Assembly (NCBI GenBank): GCA_016165875.1
Contig: JABBOT010000013.1
Span: 16,622,368 to 16,686,367, forward strand
Origin: Acanthopleura granulata
Lineage: Eukaryota; Mollusca; Polyplacophora; Chitonida; Chitonidae
Length of the DNA: 64,000 nucleotides
Reading direction: 5' to 3'
Part shown: positions 12,053 to 23,882 of the stretch, piece after piece
Numbering within the stretch: position 1 is the stretch's first letter
How the letters are laid out: the number at the start of each line of letters is the position of its first letter
Program-made: the position numbers and the translations under genes
The notes under the pieces: generated by a model
Told to the model about the DNA's origin: nothing
The model's input: the letters and a program-made list of their open reading frames with translations, nothing else
Databases searched by the model: none

Positions 12053-12878
12053 ATCCATGACATCAACAAAGACATTTTAAAAAAGATCGTAGTATTCTTC
12101 TTTCAAACAATTCATCCAAAAAACTTGTTTTTAAAATCTACAAAGCGAAGGGAAAAAACAAAAAATATGAGGGTGTACTTAATTTTAAAAGTTCAAATAT
12201 GTTTAAAAATAAGCGAGAGAAAGGCTGTCAGTTATTTGCTAAAGACTGTTTACTTTGGAGACTGAAGTTTCCTCCACCTTACCACAGGTGGAGGAAATTG
12301 ACCATAGCGTCGTATCAGTAAAATATTCTCGAAAGAAACCACAAATCAATCAGTCAGGCACATGTGATTCCATGGCAAAAGCCTTTCTTCGATCTCTCGA
12401 GCATGAATGCACAAAAACTTCATCCTTCACCCTCCACGGATACCACTTTTTCTAACGCAAAGAACTGTACCACTATGAAGAAATCCTTTCCGCAAAGCCA
12501 AAAATTATATTACAGCTCCCAGAGTAAAAGAGAATAAATACTTCAGAAAGTTAGCAGTATTACTTGCACCATTGTTGTATTTTCCCGTTCATCTTCAAAC
12601 ACAGCATCGGTAGTGGAGCATTCGCACCAAGAAGTTCGTGTAGACGTTTGTGCAGTCTATAACGTCGGTTGAAGATCGACTTACATGTCTATACTACTAT
12701 TCTACCAATTGTTTAAATGAAAATACTTCAGCACTAGTATGACGTTCAAAAATAGTCAAATACAGCAGTGGTTTACCATTGTACACCGCAAAGAGATACT
12801 GTAAGTGAGTCTCTAAACCCAGGAAATATGTTATGGCCTTGTTAATTGATAATGCCAAACCGTGGGATAAACCAATTA
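12053..12878. other. 3' flank of terminal exon 5
   Basis: AT-rich, probably 3' UTR up to the AATAAA at 12533. Nothing else is recognised. Confidence 0.45.
12533..12538 (+). terminator. Candidate poly(A) signal AATAAA for terminal exon 5
   Basis: Lies about 480 bases after the stop at 12052. Use is not shown. Confidence 0.4.
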
Positions 12879-13142
12879 TTTTATTTATTTATTTATTTGA
12901 TTGGTGTTTTACGCCGTACTCAAGAGTATTTCACTTATACGACGGCGGCCAGCATTATGGTGGGAGGAAATCGGGCAGAGCCCGGAGGAAACCCACGACC
13001 ATCCAAAGCTTGCTGGCAGACCTTCCCACGTACGGCCAGAGAGGAAGCCAGCATGAGCTGGACTTGAGCTCACAGCGATCGCATTGGTGGGAGGCTTCGA
13101 GTCATTGTGCTGCGACAGCACTGAGCCACCGAGCTCCCCCTC
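12879..13142 (-). mobile_element. SINE-like element, near full length
   Basis: Reverse orientation: the (ttta)n tail comes first, then gattggtgttttacgccgta, the ccagcattatggtggga body and a degraded tRNA-like head (gcactgagccacc). Confidence 0.8.
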
Positions 13143-13355
13143 CCCCGCCGTTATTTATTTTTTAAATTGTTCAATAAAAGTACTATAGCTTAACGCAACC
13201 CAAAGCTATTTGTCGTTTTTACTTGTATATAAATATCTGTTGTAGCATTGATCTATATGGTTACGGTCTTGTCTGCAGCCAAAGTGTGTCCTTCAACCAG
13301 TGAGGTTACAGGTTTGCATCCTATTTCTGGTAGGTTTGGTCGTGGCTGCTACTTA

Positions 13356-13523
13356 AATGCTGGCTTCCTCGTACATGGGAATGTCCGCCAGCAACCTGTG
13401 GATGGTCGTGAGTTTCCCTGGGCTCCGCCCAGTTTCCTACCACCATAATGATGGCCGCTGTCGTATAAGTGAAATATTCTTGAGTGCGGCGTAAAACACC
13501 AATCAAATAAATAAATAAATTAA
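13356..13523 (+). mobile_element. SINE-like element, 5' truncated
   Basis: Forward body from tggcttcctcgtacatggga to the (aaat)n tail. The tRNA-like head is not recognisable. Confidence 0.7.
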
Positions 13524-14155
13524 TTGAAGTCACGATGTTTGTCAAGAATTTACCCAGATACAGAGATTTCCAGTGATCCTTGACAGGTTTTTTTCACTCA
13601 TAAACAGGACCATTGCTATATATAAGTAAAGGAATTCTCGAGAGCTTGCATAACTTCAAAACGGATAAACAGACCAAGAATGACTAGGCGTAAATATCAC
13701 CCAGAACTTTGTGCTGAATGTGCATGGAATCAACACACCACTGTATGCCTAACAAATCTGGAGTACCACACAAAAGTTATATGATTTATCCTTGAATTTA
13801 CGTACCTTGCACAGGCTCAGCAATCAATAAGTCATGGTTCTCATTTACTACTAACTACACCTATATTTATTCCACGATGGTTAATCGCCAGATAACCCTG
13901 TAAATAGACCTTCTTGTGACAATAATCCTGCCGTTGAAACTTTTGAATCCAGAAGTCAAACAGGCCATTTTTCATACTCTAACCATGGAGTTAAAATTTT
14001 ACCTCCATCGTCCAGCCTCCGAGAAGTGTTTGGTAATGAGAATTTGTTTTGTTCTTTGCTCTTCTTCTGACTTCCGATATGAGGGTACTATGATCATTTC
14101 GACATCAACAGCTCGCACACAAATTACCAGTACCACTGGGTTTCGTTGTCAGCAG

Positions 14156-14577
14156 TTTATTTAGTTATTTATTTGATTGGTGTTTACGCCGTATTCAAGC
14201 ATTATGGTGGGAGAAGGGTCCTCTGTTGCCAAGGGGGTTAGCGCCCCAGCGCGGCCTAATGACCCAGTTGCCTCTTACCAATGCGGTCTCTGTGAGTTCT
14301 GCTCATGCTGACTTCCCCTCTGGCCGTAAGGATGGTCGTGGGTTTCCCCCGGGTGCAGTGCGGTTTTCTCCCACTATAATGCTGACCGCCGTCGAATAAG
14401 TGAAATATTCTTGTGTATGGCGTAAAACACCCATCAAATAAACAAATAAATCAAATAAATACGGTGGGAAGGAACTGGGAAGAGCTAGGGAGAAACCCAC
14501 AACCATCCGCATTGGTGCGAGGCTCCTGGGTTATAACGCTGCGTAAGGGCACTAACCAACTGAGCCATGGAGGCCCC
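14156..14577 (-). mobile_element. SINE-like element interrupted by a second copy
   Basis: A reverse-oriented element occupies 14156-14213 and 14461-14577. It ends in a clear head (actaaccaactgagccatgg). The middle, 14214-14460, is an oppositely oriented copy of the same family. The host sequences at the two borders (ttatggtgggag and tacggtgggaa) look like a diverged target duplication. Confidence 0.75.
14214..14460 (+). mobile_element. SINE-like element inserted in another SINE
   Basis: Forward copy with head (gggggttagcgcc), body (ggatggtcgtgggtttcccc) and a (aaat)n-like tail, embedded in the reverse-oriented element at 14156-14577. Confidence 0.75.
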
Positions 14578-14861
14578 CAGCAGATCATCTTTCAAACAGC
14601 CAGCCCGCACCATATCTGAGGTTAATTCGCGTAGGAACCACAGTGTATGTTCAAATTATTTCTGTGCGGTGCAGGGTTTGGCATCTTACCAAGTCTGGTA
14701 ACTTGTCAGGTCAGAGTATACCAAACATCAGGACGGGCTTGGTTTGTAAAGGTGTCTAAAAGTCCCCAGCTGGACTGGAGACAAATATGAACAGGGCATT
14801 ACATGCAACATGTACTACATGTATTACCTGATTCATTGGGCATTAGTTACGCCAATGCGCC

Positions 14862-15128
14862 AACCCTCTCCGTGGCCGAGGGAGTTGTTGCATTAGCGTA
14901 CATAATGACCCAGGTGCCTCCCATCAATGCAAACGCTGTGAGTTCAAGCCCAGCTCACACTGCCTTTCTCTTCGGTCGTACGTGGGAGCATCTGCCCACA
15001 ACATGCGGAAAATCGTGGGTTTTCCACGAGCTGGTTTCCTCGCTCCATAATGCTGGCCGCTGTCGTATAAATGAAATATTCTTGGGTGCAGCATAAAACA
15101 CCAAATAAATAAAATCAACCAATCAATC
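14862..15128 (+). mobile_element. SINE-like element, near full length, diverged
   Basis: Head (ctccgtggccgagggagttg), body (cataatgctggccgctgtcg) and tail (ccaaataaataaaatc) are all recognisable. Confidence 0.7.
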
Positions 15129-15899
15129 AGTGGCGAGCCTTTCCCGCCGAAAGTAGACCAAGCCCAAGCTGTGTAGTCTGTTGTTCCTTCCTGCTTTTGT
15201 GGTGACGATTTGTGGGCAACTGGAAAATGTACGTCATTTGACTGGACAAAACAGAAAATGGAAGGGGGATTTCATTGAAATTCATGCAAGACCAGCTTCT
15301 ACAAGCATGATTTAAATATTTACTAATTTAGGTGATATTTAATGATGTACCTAAGAACTTTTCACTTATTCAATGTGTACAAGTGGAGGAAACGAAATGA
15401 CCTGGAGTAAAACCATCACATCCTACCAAATACCGGCTTACATTTTTCACATTTATACCAAAAAGAGTCGTCACAAACCATAAACAGGTGTTCCAATTCG
15501 ACAATATCAAGACCCATTTTCACAACTACCTATAATACCAGTTCCCAAAAGGAATATGTAGGTAATAATATATAAATACTAGAAAAAGCTGGAAACGTGT
15601 AAGAGAGAAGCTGTCAACAGTTTTGGCATGTCATCCAATTCAAATTTCAAACCCGTAGTCTGGGAATAATAACAAGTCAAATACAAATATAGGTTTCTTA
15701 GTCAGACTTTGAGGGCATCTGTTCACAACAACCACACTAGGACAAGCAACAACTGGATTTTGAAAATGGTGCTTCGCTTTTCAGGCTTTGGTCAGCTTCA
15801 ACGAGAACTGTGCTTTTGTCAACCGAATCAGTAAACCGTGTCGATGCCCTGGGGCCTGTTTGCAAGAAGCGCTTTTAACATTATGAGCATGTAACTGCC
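15129..15899. other. Intergenic stretch, nothing recognised
   Basis: AT-rich sequence without a supported gene or repeat. Confidence 0.4.
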
Positions 15900-16040
15900 A
15901 TGGCAACCAGCACTGTAAGCATTACGTCTCCAAGTTACATGGGAACCAGCGCTGTAAGCATTACGTCCCCAAGTTACATGGCAACCAGCACTGTAAGCAT
16001 TACGTCCCCAATTTACATGGCAACCAGCACTGTAAGCATA
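15900..16040. repeat. Minisatellite, 39-bp unit, about 3.6 copies
   Basis: The unit begins atggcaaccagcactgtaag and continues cattacgtcyccaakttac. The period of 39 leaves one frame open, but I do not regard that frame as a gene. Confidence 0.85.
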
Positions 16041-16703
16041 TTATGTCGCCATGCCAGGTACTTGCTTGTAATGTTAAGATCTCTTCATGCAAGTGAACTC
16101 CGGACTGAACCCTCTGTGTCCGTCAAAGACAAATATCTCAACTTTGAATTAATATTTTGTGCGATATGAAACACCAGTGCATTTTGTTTCTAGAACACTA
16201 CATAGTAGGCCCTTGCATCATCAAGGGGGAGACAACCACCACAATGACAGGAATATTCAGGATGACACCATTTGCTCTTACATGGCTAACTTTCAGGCAT
16301 GGGAATTCAAAGTCCAGAGAAAGTCTGAAATTTGCCAAGAAAGTCTGAAAATACCACAATAGCAATCACCTGTTCTCACAAAATCAGTTGCTTTTGTTCT
16401 TCAAATCTGAAAAAAAAAGTATGAAATGAGTCCACTGGAGGAAAATTCCAATGCCTGAACTTTGGTCACTCTGTAAACAACCTGTTCAACCTGTTTAGAG
16501 GCTTGCAAATTTTTGCAGTCTATACATTATAAATGTTTACAACTACATGTACTGAACAACACAAGTCAATTCCAAGGTTGTATAACTGTACATTTACACC
16601 AGAAATTGTTAAACTTTTGTTAAATATGGATAACACAAGTATTCCAATAGAAGCAATGATTTCTGGAATCCAACATGGTAAGACATCATGTCTTCCATGA
16701 TTT

Positions 16704-17271
16704 TTATCCTGGTTTCCTGCTCTGCTGAAGGGCAAACCTTCGGAGCTCCTTAAATCTTAAGAGATACGCCTCTCTGCATCTCTCAAATTCCTCAGAAGTC
16801 CTCAGACAGTGTGGATAACTACTGGCCTGCAATAAATTAGCCAAGTCTATTTTCAGCTTGCAGAATGTGCCCAGGGCATATGGAGCACCCGATTCCCTCC
16901 TTACTACACGGAAGTATTCCTCAAGGTACCGGTTCAAGTCCACAGCAGGCATATTCTCCACGGGTCGTTGCTGTCTGTACTACTCCACATCCATCTCTGT
17001 AAAGTCGTGAGGACCATTAATATACCTTCCTTCTGCTTAGACTTGCTGACAACAGCATCAATTCTCGCTTTCATCGCTGCTCTCTTTAGCCGCTTCAATG
17101 TACGCCTGGGGTACATGTGAGTCAAATCTGGAAAATCCAGATGAAATGCAAAAGAGGACTTTCCAAGGGTCTGTTCTGGTGTCGGGATTTGTTCTGGTAC
17201 TGGGGCCTGTTCTGCTGCTGGGGTCTCTTCGGGTGCAGGGGTCTCTTCTAATGCTAACTTTTTAGTCTGGT
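16704..17271 (-). CDS. Terminal exon of minus-strand gene 1: core-binding domain with a frameshift
   Basis: A 3' splice site (tttcgttgacag in the minus sense) gives phase 1 entry at 17271. About 40 residues of leader are P/E/A-rich, with repeats of the type EETPAPEETPA. They are followed by LTHMYPRRTLKRL and the start of the core-binding domain (VLTTLQRWMWS). Near 16961-16975 the frame breaks: similarity continues in another frame (MPAVDLNRYLEEYFRVVRR, then SYPHCLRTSEEFERCREAYL) to a stop at 16704. A single missing base in the run cgaccc would explain it. Either the gene is a recent pseudogene or the assembly has an indel. The spacing from WMWS to the LNRYL helix fits the family once one base is allowed for. 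The constant exons are at 20182-20035 and 19139-18183. Confidence 0.72.
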
Positions 17272-18182
17272 CTGTCAACGAAAATTTCCTATGGGTTATA
17301 AAACCTTAAAGTAGCTTGCCGGTAAAAATGGTCAGAAAACCACAGTATCTGTTACACAAACAGGTCACAAGAAGAAGACATAGTCCCCCAACACCACACC
17401 ACTGCAGAGATAACCACTCAAATACAGCATTTCGAAAAACCAAGTCATTTTTTTTTTAAATTCAAGCACAATACAGTTAAAGCTTTAGGAGGAGTTGCAT
17501 TGCTGAGTCACAGCTGTTGGATACATGACCATATATGTACAAGTACAAGGGGGTGTCAGTAAAATGCTATGGGGTGGGGGGTGAGTGGCTGGTGGTGTTA
17601 TGTCTGTTCCAGTGGCGGCAGCACTTTGGCGGCATGGACTCGCCCTGCCACAAGAAGACACACTATATGCACACACCAGAAGGACTCCTCGTCGTCATAT
17701 GATTGAAACATTGTTAAGTATGACTTTAAACCCCGTGCACTCACCCACTCACATACTTTTTCCCCACTTCCCACAACACCAACTCCAGATTATTGAAACT
17801 GAGTTATGTCCCTTCGACAGATGTAAAGTTAAACTGTAACCTAACAAGCATGTGCTGTAAATCTTCAGGTGGTCCACTTGACACTAAACAGTTGAAGTTT
17901 GAATGTGACCTACTGATAAACTCTCACAATCCAACTTCTCATGGTGACAACTTGGAAAATAATTCAGTGATTACAAGCACATGTATTCTGACACTGAAGG
18001 CAGTCCATACATAGTTCTAGCACTGGCATGTCACATGGAATGAATGAATGAATGATTATGGCTTAACGCCACATTGGCAATATTTCAGCCATATCATGGT
18101 GAGTGTCAGTCACATGGAAGTCCTGAGAACAAAAACCAAATACATTTACATGCAGGCAACAAGAACTGAACAAATATCTTAC
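17272..18182. other. Intron of minus-strand gene 1
   Basis: Lies between the donor at 18182-18181 and the acceptor at 17273-17272. It contains a poly-T run near 17449 and a degraded dispersed-repeat piece at 18036-18112. No coding signal. Confidence 0.5.
18036..18112. repeat. Fragment of a second dispersed repeat (cttaacgccacattggcaat type)
   Basis: A (gaat)n stretch followed by ggcttaacgccacattggca and atttcagccatatcatgg. Similar phrases occur at 53247-53300, 56222-56290 and 59572-59660. Confidence 0.5.
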
Positions 18183-19139
18183 CTTTATCTGCAGAAGAAT
18201 TCTCATCCAAGGCAGATGATTCTTGACAGGATGTACCAGACGAAGAAGCCAACCCCATGTCTTTGTTACTATTGTTACAGGTTGACGTCTCGCTACCAGA
18301 TGAGTTTAAAATCTTAGCAATTTTCTGTACATCCAACTGGGAAGCATTCTGTCCTGGTTTTACTAAGAAAACCAACTGATTCTTTGTCATATTGGGTGCC
18401 GCTCCACCACGAATGGGGGACCCAGGTTTTGAAGGCACCACAAGCTTGATGACTTTAACATTGCACTTAACTGGGTCATGAGAAGTGATGGGTCGCTTTC
18501 CTTCCCCTGATACAGTTGCTTGGGGATTTGGGCTACTCAACACTGAATTTGTAACAGCCTCTGTGGCACAATTTGGGTTCACTAGAGGTGAAACAGGGCC
18601 TATCGCCAGATTTGTAGTGCATTCTGGGCTGACCAGCATTGTTTTTCACCGGATTTGTAGTGCATTCTGGTCTGATGGAATTGGGCTTTTCACCCTATTT
18701 GTAGTGCATTCTGGTCTGACCGGATTTGGGCCTTTTGCCAGATTTGTTATGCGTTCTGGTCTGACAGGATTTGGGCCTTTTGCCAGATTTGTTATGCATT
18801 CTGGTCTGACAGGATTTGGGCCTTTCGCCAGATTTGTAGTACATTGGGATCTGAGAGAATCTGTAACAAGATCTTTTGCGAGTTGTGTAACAGGGTTTGT
18901 TGACAAGTCTGTAACAAGGCCTATTTCCCAGCTTGCCTGCCCATCAGAGCTTGTGTCCAGATTCCGTATCCTAACAATGCGTCCAAATGACTTCTTTACA
19001 GTTTTTCTAGTTTTGTTAAACTTTCCTCTTGTTACCTTGCCTTCTTTGAGGTTAGGGTCTTGATCATTGGGAGTCTCTTGGACTAAACTTCCCTTATGTC
19101 TCTGGAGCCAGGGAGGGTTAGGTCTTACACCTGTGGACT
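18183..19139 (-). CDS. Constant exon B of minus-strand gene 1 (in-frame TGA)
   Basis: The acceptor (ttgttgttgatggtttcag, minus sense) and donor (AAAG|GTAAGAT) are both phase 1. The exon opens with ESTGVRPNPPWLQRHKG, which matches exon B of the two other genes (a W-L preceded by P-x-P-x). Basic stretches follow (KTRKTVKKSFGRIVRIR). Next comes a 45-bp coding minisatellite in the minus-sense frame (unit NLAKGPNPVRPECIT, about five copies between roughly 18850 and 18598), then a Ser/Asn/Thr-rich tail. The frame is the same before and after, but a TGA at 18648-18646 interrupts it inside a repeat unit. The surrounding unit reads correctly in another frame, so a pair of compensating indels is likely. 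Function is unknown. A disordered linker of a nuclear protein is an inference. Confidence 0.68.
18598..18850 (-). repeat. Coding minisatellite, 45-bp unit, about 5 copies
   Basis: Plus-strand units carry the phrases gcattctggtctgac and ggatttgggccttttgccag. On the minus strand they encode 15-residue repeats inside exon B. The in-frame TGA falls in a degenerate unit. Confidence 0.8.
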
Positions 19140-19462
19140 CTGAAACCATCAACAACAACTGTACCACTGTGAAACTGAGACAAAATACATGTCTCAAACC
19201 TCGGCAATGTTAAGTGCAACAACAAGTTTCACACTGTGAGACCGTCACAAAATAATATATTAAAGCCTCAGCAAGGTTAAGTGCAACAACGAGTGTCACA
19301 CTGTGAAACTGTTACAAAATAAAGTATTAAAGCCTCAGCATGTTAAGTGCAACAACAAATGTAACACTGTAAAACCATTACAAAACACATGAATTAAAGC
19401 CTCGGACATGTTTCAGTGTAATCTATGCCCGTATGCACACATATTCATGTCAAATAAAGTTA

Positions 19463-19592
19463 TATTTATTTATTTCAATGGTGTTTTACATCGTACTTAA
19501 AAACATTTTACTTAAATGAAGGCAGCCTGAGCATTATGGTGGGAGGAAACCGGGCAGAGCACAGGGGAAAACTCATGATCATCTGCAGGCGG
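19463..19592 (-). mobile_element. SINE-like element, truncated
   Basis: Tail (tatttatttatttcaatggt) and the gcattatggtgggaggaaac body are present; the head is missing. It lies in the intron between exons A and B. Confidence 0.65.
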
Positions 19593-20034
19593 AAATTTTC
19601 CGATCTTGTTTTTTTTCATGCATTTTCTGTTGTTCAGCTCTTTGTGATCATGTGAATACATGTGTTAAAAAGGATTTATTCCACACATTTGTAAAAACAA
19701 CAATTTAAATGGGTGTGGCCTACATATACCTGTATAATGTATGTGTTGGGGCAATAATTTAAGTTGAAACTATAAACTTATGAAGAAAACGTGGACTAGG
19801 AATTATTTTCGAAGGTGTCCCTTGCCCAGTGTTGAGGGCTTCATTTCACTAACAACTCTTAAGTCATAAACCTCAATCTTAAATCCCAAGTCCTAAGTTT
19901 TTCCAGTTGGTACATAGTAAAGCATTGGTAGTGTTCTTTACTGAAGCGGTAGTATGTCATAATCTTGAATTTAGGACAGGAGTTATGACTTTCGACCTTT
20001 AGAGAAATGGGGCCCTGATTTTATCTCAGCTTAC

Positions 20035-20182
20035 CTAGATACAAAGCCCCTCTGGCCTTGTACTCCGCCAGTTTCGTATCCACCCATATTATGAACTGGT
20101 CGAGCAGGCAGAGGTCTAGCTGAGCCTCTTGAATAAGAGCGGCAAATTTTTCCTGTAGACATTTCAAGGGAAATTTCTTCAT
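20035..20182 (-). CDS. Constant exon A (start codon) of minus-strand gene 1
   Basis: The ATG at 20182-20180 is preceded in frame, two codons earlier, by TGA, so translation plausibly starts here. The exon codes for 49 residues and one base, then a perfect donor (TCTAG|GTAAGC). The segment from LQEKFAAL to LAEYKARGALYLG aligns with exon A at 23304 (+) and 56584 (-), with conserved positions at K-F-A, Q-F-x-[IV]-W-[LV]-D, L/I-A-E-Y-K-A and G-A. It looks like two amphipathic helices. I do not recognise the family. A dimerisation or adaptor role would be inference. It sits head to head with the plus-strand gene starting at 23304. Confidence 0.72.
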
Positions 20183-23100
20183 TCTTCATTGACAGGCCTG
20201 GCACAGCTTTTTTTAATGACTGCTACATAACCCTTAAATATGACCCATCTGCACACATCTGAAAGGAAAACAGTACATGTTCACATAAAACTAGGAAAAT
20301 ACTAACTTCAACTGAACAGAGTTAATTCTAGCTGTTAATTTCTTTAGATGTTTACTACAAACATAGAGTAAATAAAACCTACAACATTATCCCTACCACA
20401 TCACGCATTTAGCCTAATTCTGAGAGCTCTACTAAACCCAGACACGTTGTTTTGAGGTTTGATTGAAAAGCAGAAGGATATCCTTGTAGAAACGTTACAC
20501 TTATTTGTATCTATAAATTTTTCAGGGTGAAATTTTAGGTCATTCAGGTTATTGATTTCAGTTCTATTAAGCAAATGTTTCCTTGTATCAAGAAACTGGT
20601 CGAGGAAATCGCTCATTTCAGATGCACAGGACTTATGATGTTTGTTTGTTGGGGTTTTACATTGTTATCAACATACATTATTAATTTCAGTCCAATCGAG
20701 AGAGTGTGTGCCTGGAGCAGGCCTAACATTAATACATGCATATTTTATATCACTGAAATACCTTGTCAAAGACACCAAACGTGGCGCACAAACCAGCCAC
20801 AGTTCATGGATGCAGGGCTGGCCAGTACTCAGCCTATGTACTTTCCTGTTGTAGTGAGCTCAACTGCAACAAATTTATTTAAGGATACTAGGACCCCTTC
20901 CAAAATATTGATAAAATATTACCATATGCATATGTCGTCTGAAAGTTACATGTAAACAACTGCTGATTCATATGTTCATGTGTATAACCCACTTAAACAA
21001 CATGGGAAATGGTGAATGTCTCAAAATGAATGGTATCAGTGTAACTTTGAGGCATTTTCATGAGAAACTGACACTTTACTGGATTACCCTTACAAAATTA
21101 TGTGTGGCGATGAGAAGGGGAGATGTTACGATGAGGATTTGGCCATCCAGAGATATGTGGATTGCTTTTTGGGGATCTCAACTGATAGTCACCACGTTTG
21201 TCACAGTAGATCTCTCTGATGTGGAATGTGAGCGATTGCGTTATTTCAAATGCAAATCCCAAGGTCAGAACAATCTCTGGCTATACGCATGTAGTGATGT
21301 AGCTGCTCACCAGATATAATCTTTATGACTTTTTCATAACAAAATCTTAAAAAATTTATCAGTGATGAGTACACTTTCCAACTTGCATGTAATCGATGCT
21401 CAAGCCTTTTTCCTATAACTGGATTATCATACCGGTACATAAGTTATTTTTAACTGCCCGTACATATTTCCATTTTTATACCCCCCCCCCACTTCCCCAC
21501 ACTTAAATCACCATGACAAAAATAACACAAAGTAATTTTTAATTACTAGTATCACGGGGCAAGCATTTTGTTAGAAGTCCGTTTTCGTATTTAAAAGTCA
21601 AGCGTGTCAGTTGACTTTGACCGAGAGTCGGCCGTTTTCAAGCTAGTTGTTCCACGACATAACTTGTCTGATGGGCCAAACTTGATTACTGCATAAATTC
21701 AGCCACAGAATTAAAATTCAGTTCTTAACCAGATAGAGTATATGAACATCTGCGGTGGTATTAAGTTGATGCATCATGCCATTTTGCTGGAGTACATGGA
21801 CCGAGGCTGGATTCATTTTTAGAATTTCCGGTTTCTTCCACCGCCGATTGAGATCGCTTCGTGTGGCTTTATTTTCAATGTTCAGAGCCAACAGGCTGAG
21901 CAGAAAAAATAGTGACTTGCAGAATTTTAGCCAAATACAAGTGTTTTAACAAGTAGTTCACTTCGAAGCTTTTCAGAGGTTAATGTTATTGATATTTACA
22001 ATTATTCCTTGCATGAGAGCAAGGCTCTCGCGCTTGAAATTTACTAGCAACCGAAACATAAGAGAACTCTATACATAAAGGGAGACAACTACCACACGTA
22101 ATTATTTTTGGGTGTTTTGAGAACGGAATAGAAAGCTGCGAAAGGTAAACTGTCGTGTAAAACATGTATGCCACCTTCTGGGTGCATCCTTATCGCGTTC
22201 TTTTTGGTTGTCTCAGTTGTGAAGGAAAGGAACGCCTTGTTTTCCCACAAGATCTCTGATTACCGAAATGTAAACATAGACGAATCCGGAATCTAAGTAA
22301 CGAAAATTGGCGCCCCACTGATTAGTCCCAGGTTCGACCCAAAGGACAACAGAAAGCAGGGCTCATACTATTGTTTGTGATCGTTGATCATACCTCAGCC
22401 TGATGGAAGGATTTTCAGGACGTTTAAAGTCATGGAAAAGTGGTTAATATGGGGACAAGTCATCGAGAGTTCTTGTTGTTTTTTTTTGTTTTTTTTTTAA
22501 TGTTAAATGTCATATTTGCGTTTTACTGTTAGTGCTAAATGGACTGACAGATCAGCTGTAGTCATGACAGTAGTAAGTACCAGTATCCATCAGTCTGCAT
22601 CGGCATTTAACTTATTGAACTAAGGCTTGTCTATAACAAATTAGTGCTTGTGGCAAAACATTTTGCTTCATTGTAAGAAGTCAGAATGCATGTATTATCT
22701 TTCAACATGCTACATATTGAACGGCGAAAGGAACATGTACAGTTACATTATTTAGTTCTTTTTTTTTTTGCCATTTAAAATTTCTAGCACTGAGAAATTA
22801 ATTTCCTCATTCTTACTGAACAAACAGACGTTCTGTTTTCCAAGGAATAGCATTTCTGATTGGTTGCCTAAATTAAGGAGGAATAATTTCCTGCAAAAAA
22901 AAAAAAAGAAAAGTGAATAACTTCTTTTTCTTTTCTTCAGGAGAAGTAAAAAGTATAAAAAAATAAATCCTGCTAAAACAACTTATTAGCCAATGACACA
23001 CTATTGTTTGAATATCAGTAACAGTCTTTTGATTAGTTGGCTTAGGAGAAAGAATTTATAACGTGGGGCAAAATATGCATCCTCTTTTTTCTTTTTGTCA

Positions 23101-23303
23101 ATGCCGAAAAGAGAAAAAATGGATTAGAACCCTATTTCTCTTCTTCACTTCCATAAGTTTGCATTAAACAACAAATACGTGAATGAAAGTTAAAATTATA
23201 CTCGCATATGTTTATTGATGTTTCACATTGTAGAAAGTCCAGCCGCAAGTGCTCTCCTTATATATACTAGGAGTGCAGAGATCTTGATGTGAAGACAGGC
23301 TAG
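20183..23303. other. Divergent 5' region between two members of the family
   Basis: About 3.1 kb separate the start codons of the minus-strand gene (20182) and the plus-strand gene (23304), so both promoters should be here. AT-rich. It has a C10 run near 21481, T-rich tracts at 22481-22498 and 22758-22770, and a T/A-rich stretch at about 22880-23110. Neither a TATA box nor a 5' UTR exon could be fixed with confidence. Confidence 0.5.
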
Positions 23304-23454
23304 ATGAGAATGGGAGTGACGCTGGAGAGAGTACAGAACAAGTTTGCCTGTATTATCGGAGAACTCTGCAGTGAGCCAGATATCCTGTCACAGTTTGCAA
23401 TATGGCTGGATTTGAGACTGGCAGAATACAAGGCTAAGGGAGCCATATCATTAG
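23304..23454 (+). CDS. Constant exon A (start codon) of plus-strand gene 2
   Basis: The ATG at 23304 follows an in-frame TAG directly. It codes for 50 residues plus one base. The donor is ATTAG|GTAGGA, phase 1. From the second Met (MGVTLERVQNKFACII) to the end the protein is almost identical to exon A at 56584 (-), differing at only three positions (I/V, L/V, L/I), and clearly related to the one at 20182 (-). A hydrophobic core (FACIIGEL) and ILSQFAIWLDLRLAEYKAKG suggest two helices. The family is not recognised. Spliced to exon B and the pipsqueak exon it gives 473 residues; with the zinc-finger exon, 384. Confidence 0.8.
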
Positions 23455-23882
23455 GTAGGAGAATCAGCCTTGTGATTGGTAATTTGATCGGTATTTAGCA
23501 CTGTGTAACATTTGCTGATTTTCTGAGGTATTATGTGCATGTACATGTGGAGCCGTGGTGATTTCAAGTTTACAACTTGTTAAAATACATATTTTGGCAA
23601 TTAGCCAGGGGCAAGGTGTGACCAGTAGACCACCTTAGCTGAATACTCACAAAATTGCTCTAAATCTAACAGACATAGAATTTTCTACCCCTATATGTTA
23701 GATGCACATTTACATTGTAACTTAATGCCTTGTTATCTCCAAATGCATTTAACCTCAAAGCTGATTATGGAGCAAGATTATTAAGACATTTTTAAGTTTT
23801 TGACTTAAAGCTGCATGTACGAAAAAAGTTAAAATCAGTAAAATGATCAGTAGTTTTCAAAAAAATTTACCATTCATTTCAG

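Noticed and set aside
12833..13165. Open frame of 110 residues
   Set aside because: It runs through a SINE-like element. Similar frames recur in other copies.
18646..18648. Selenocysteine readthrough at the in-frame TGA
   Set aside because: No SECIS-like structure was seen, and the surrounding repeat unit reads properly in another frame. Indels explain it better.
18485..19063. Open plus-strand frame of 192 residues
   Set aside because: It is the antisense shadow of constant exon B and its 45-bp repeat on the minus strand.
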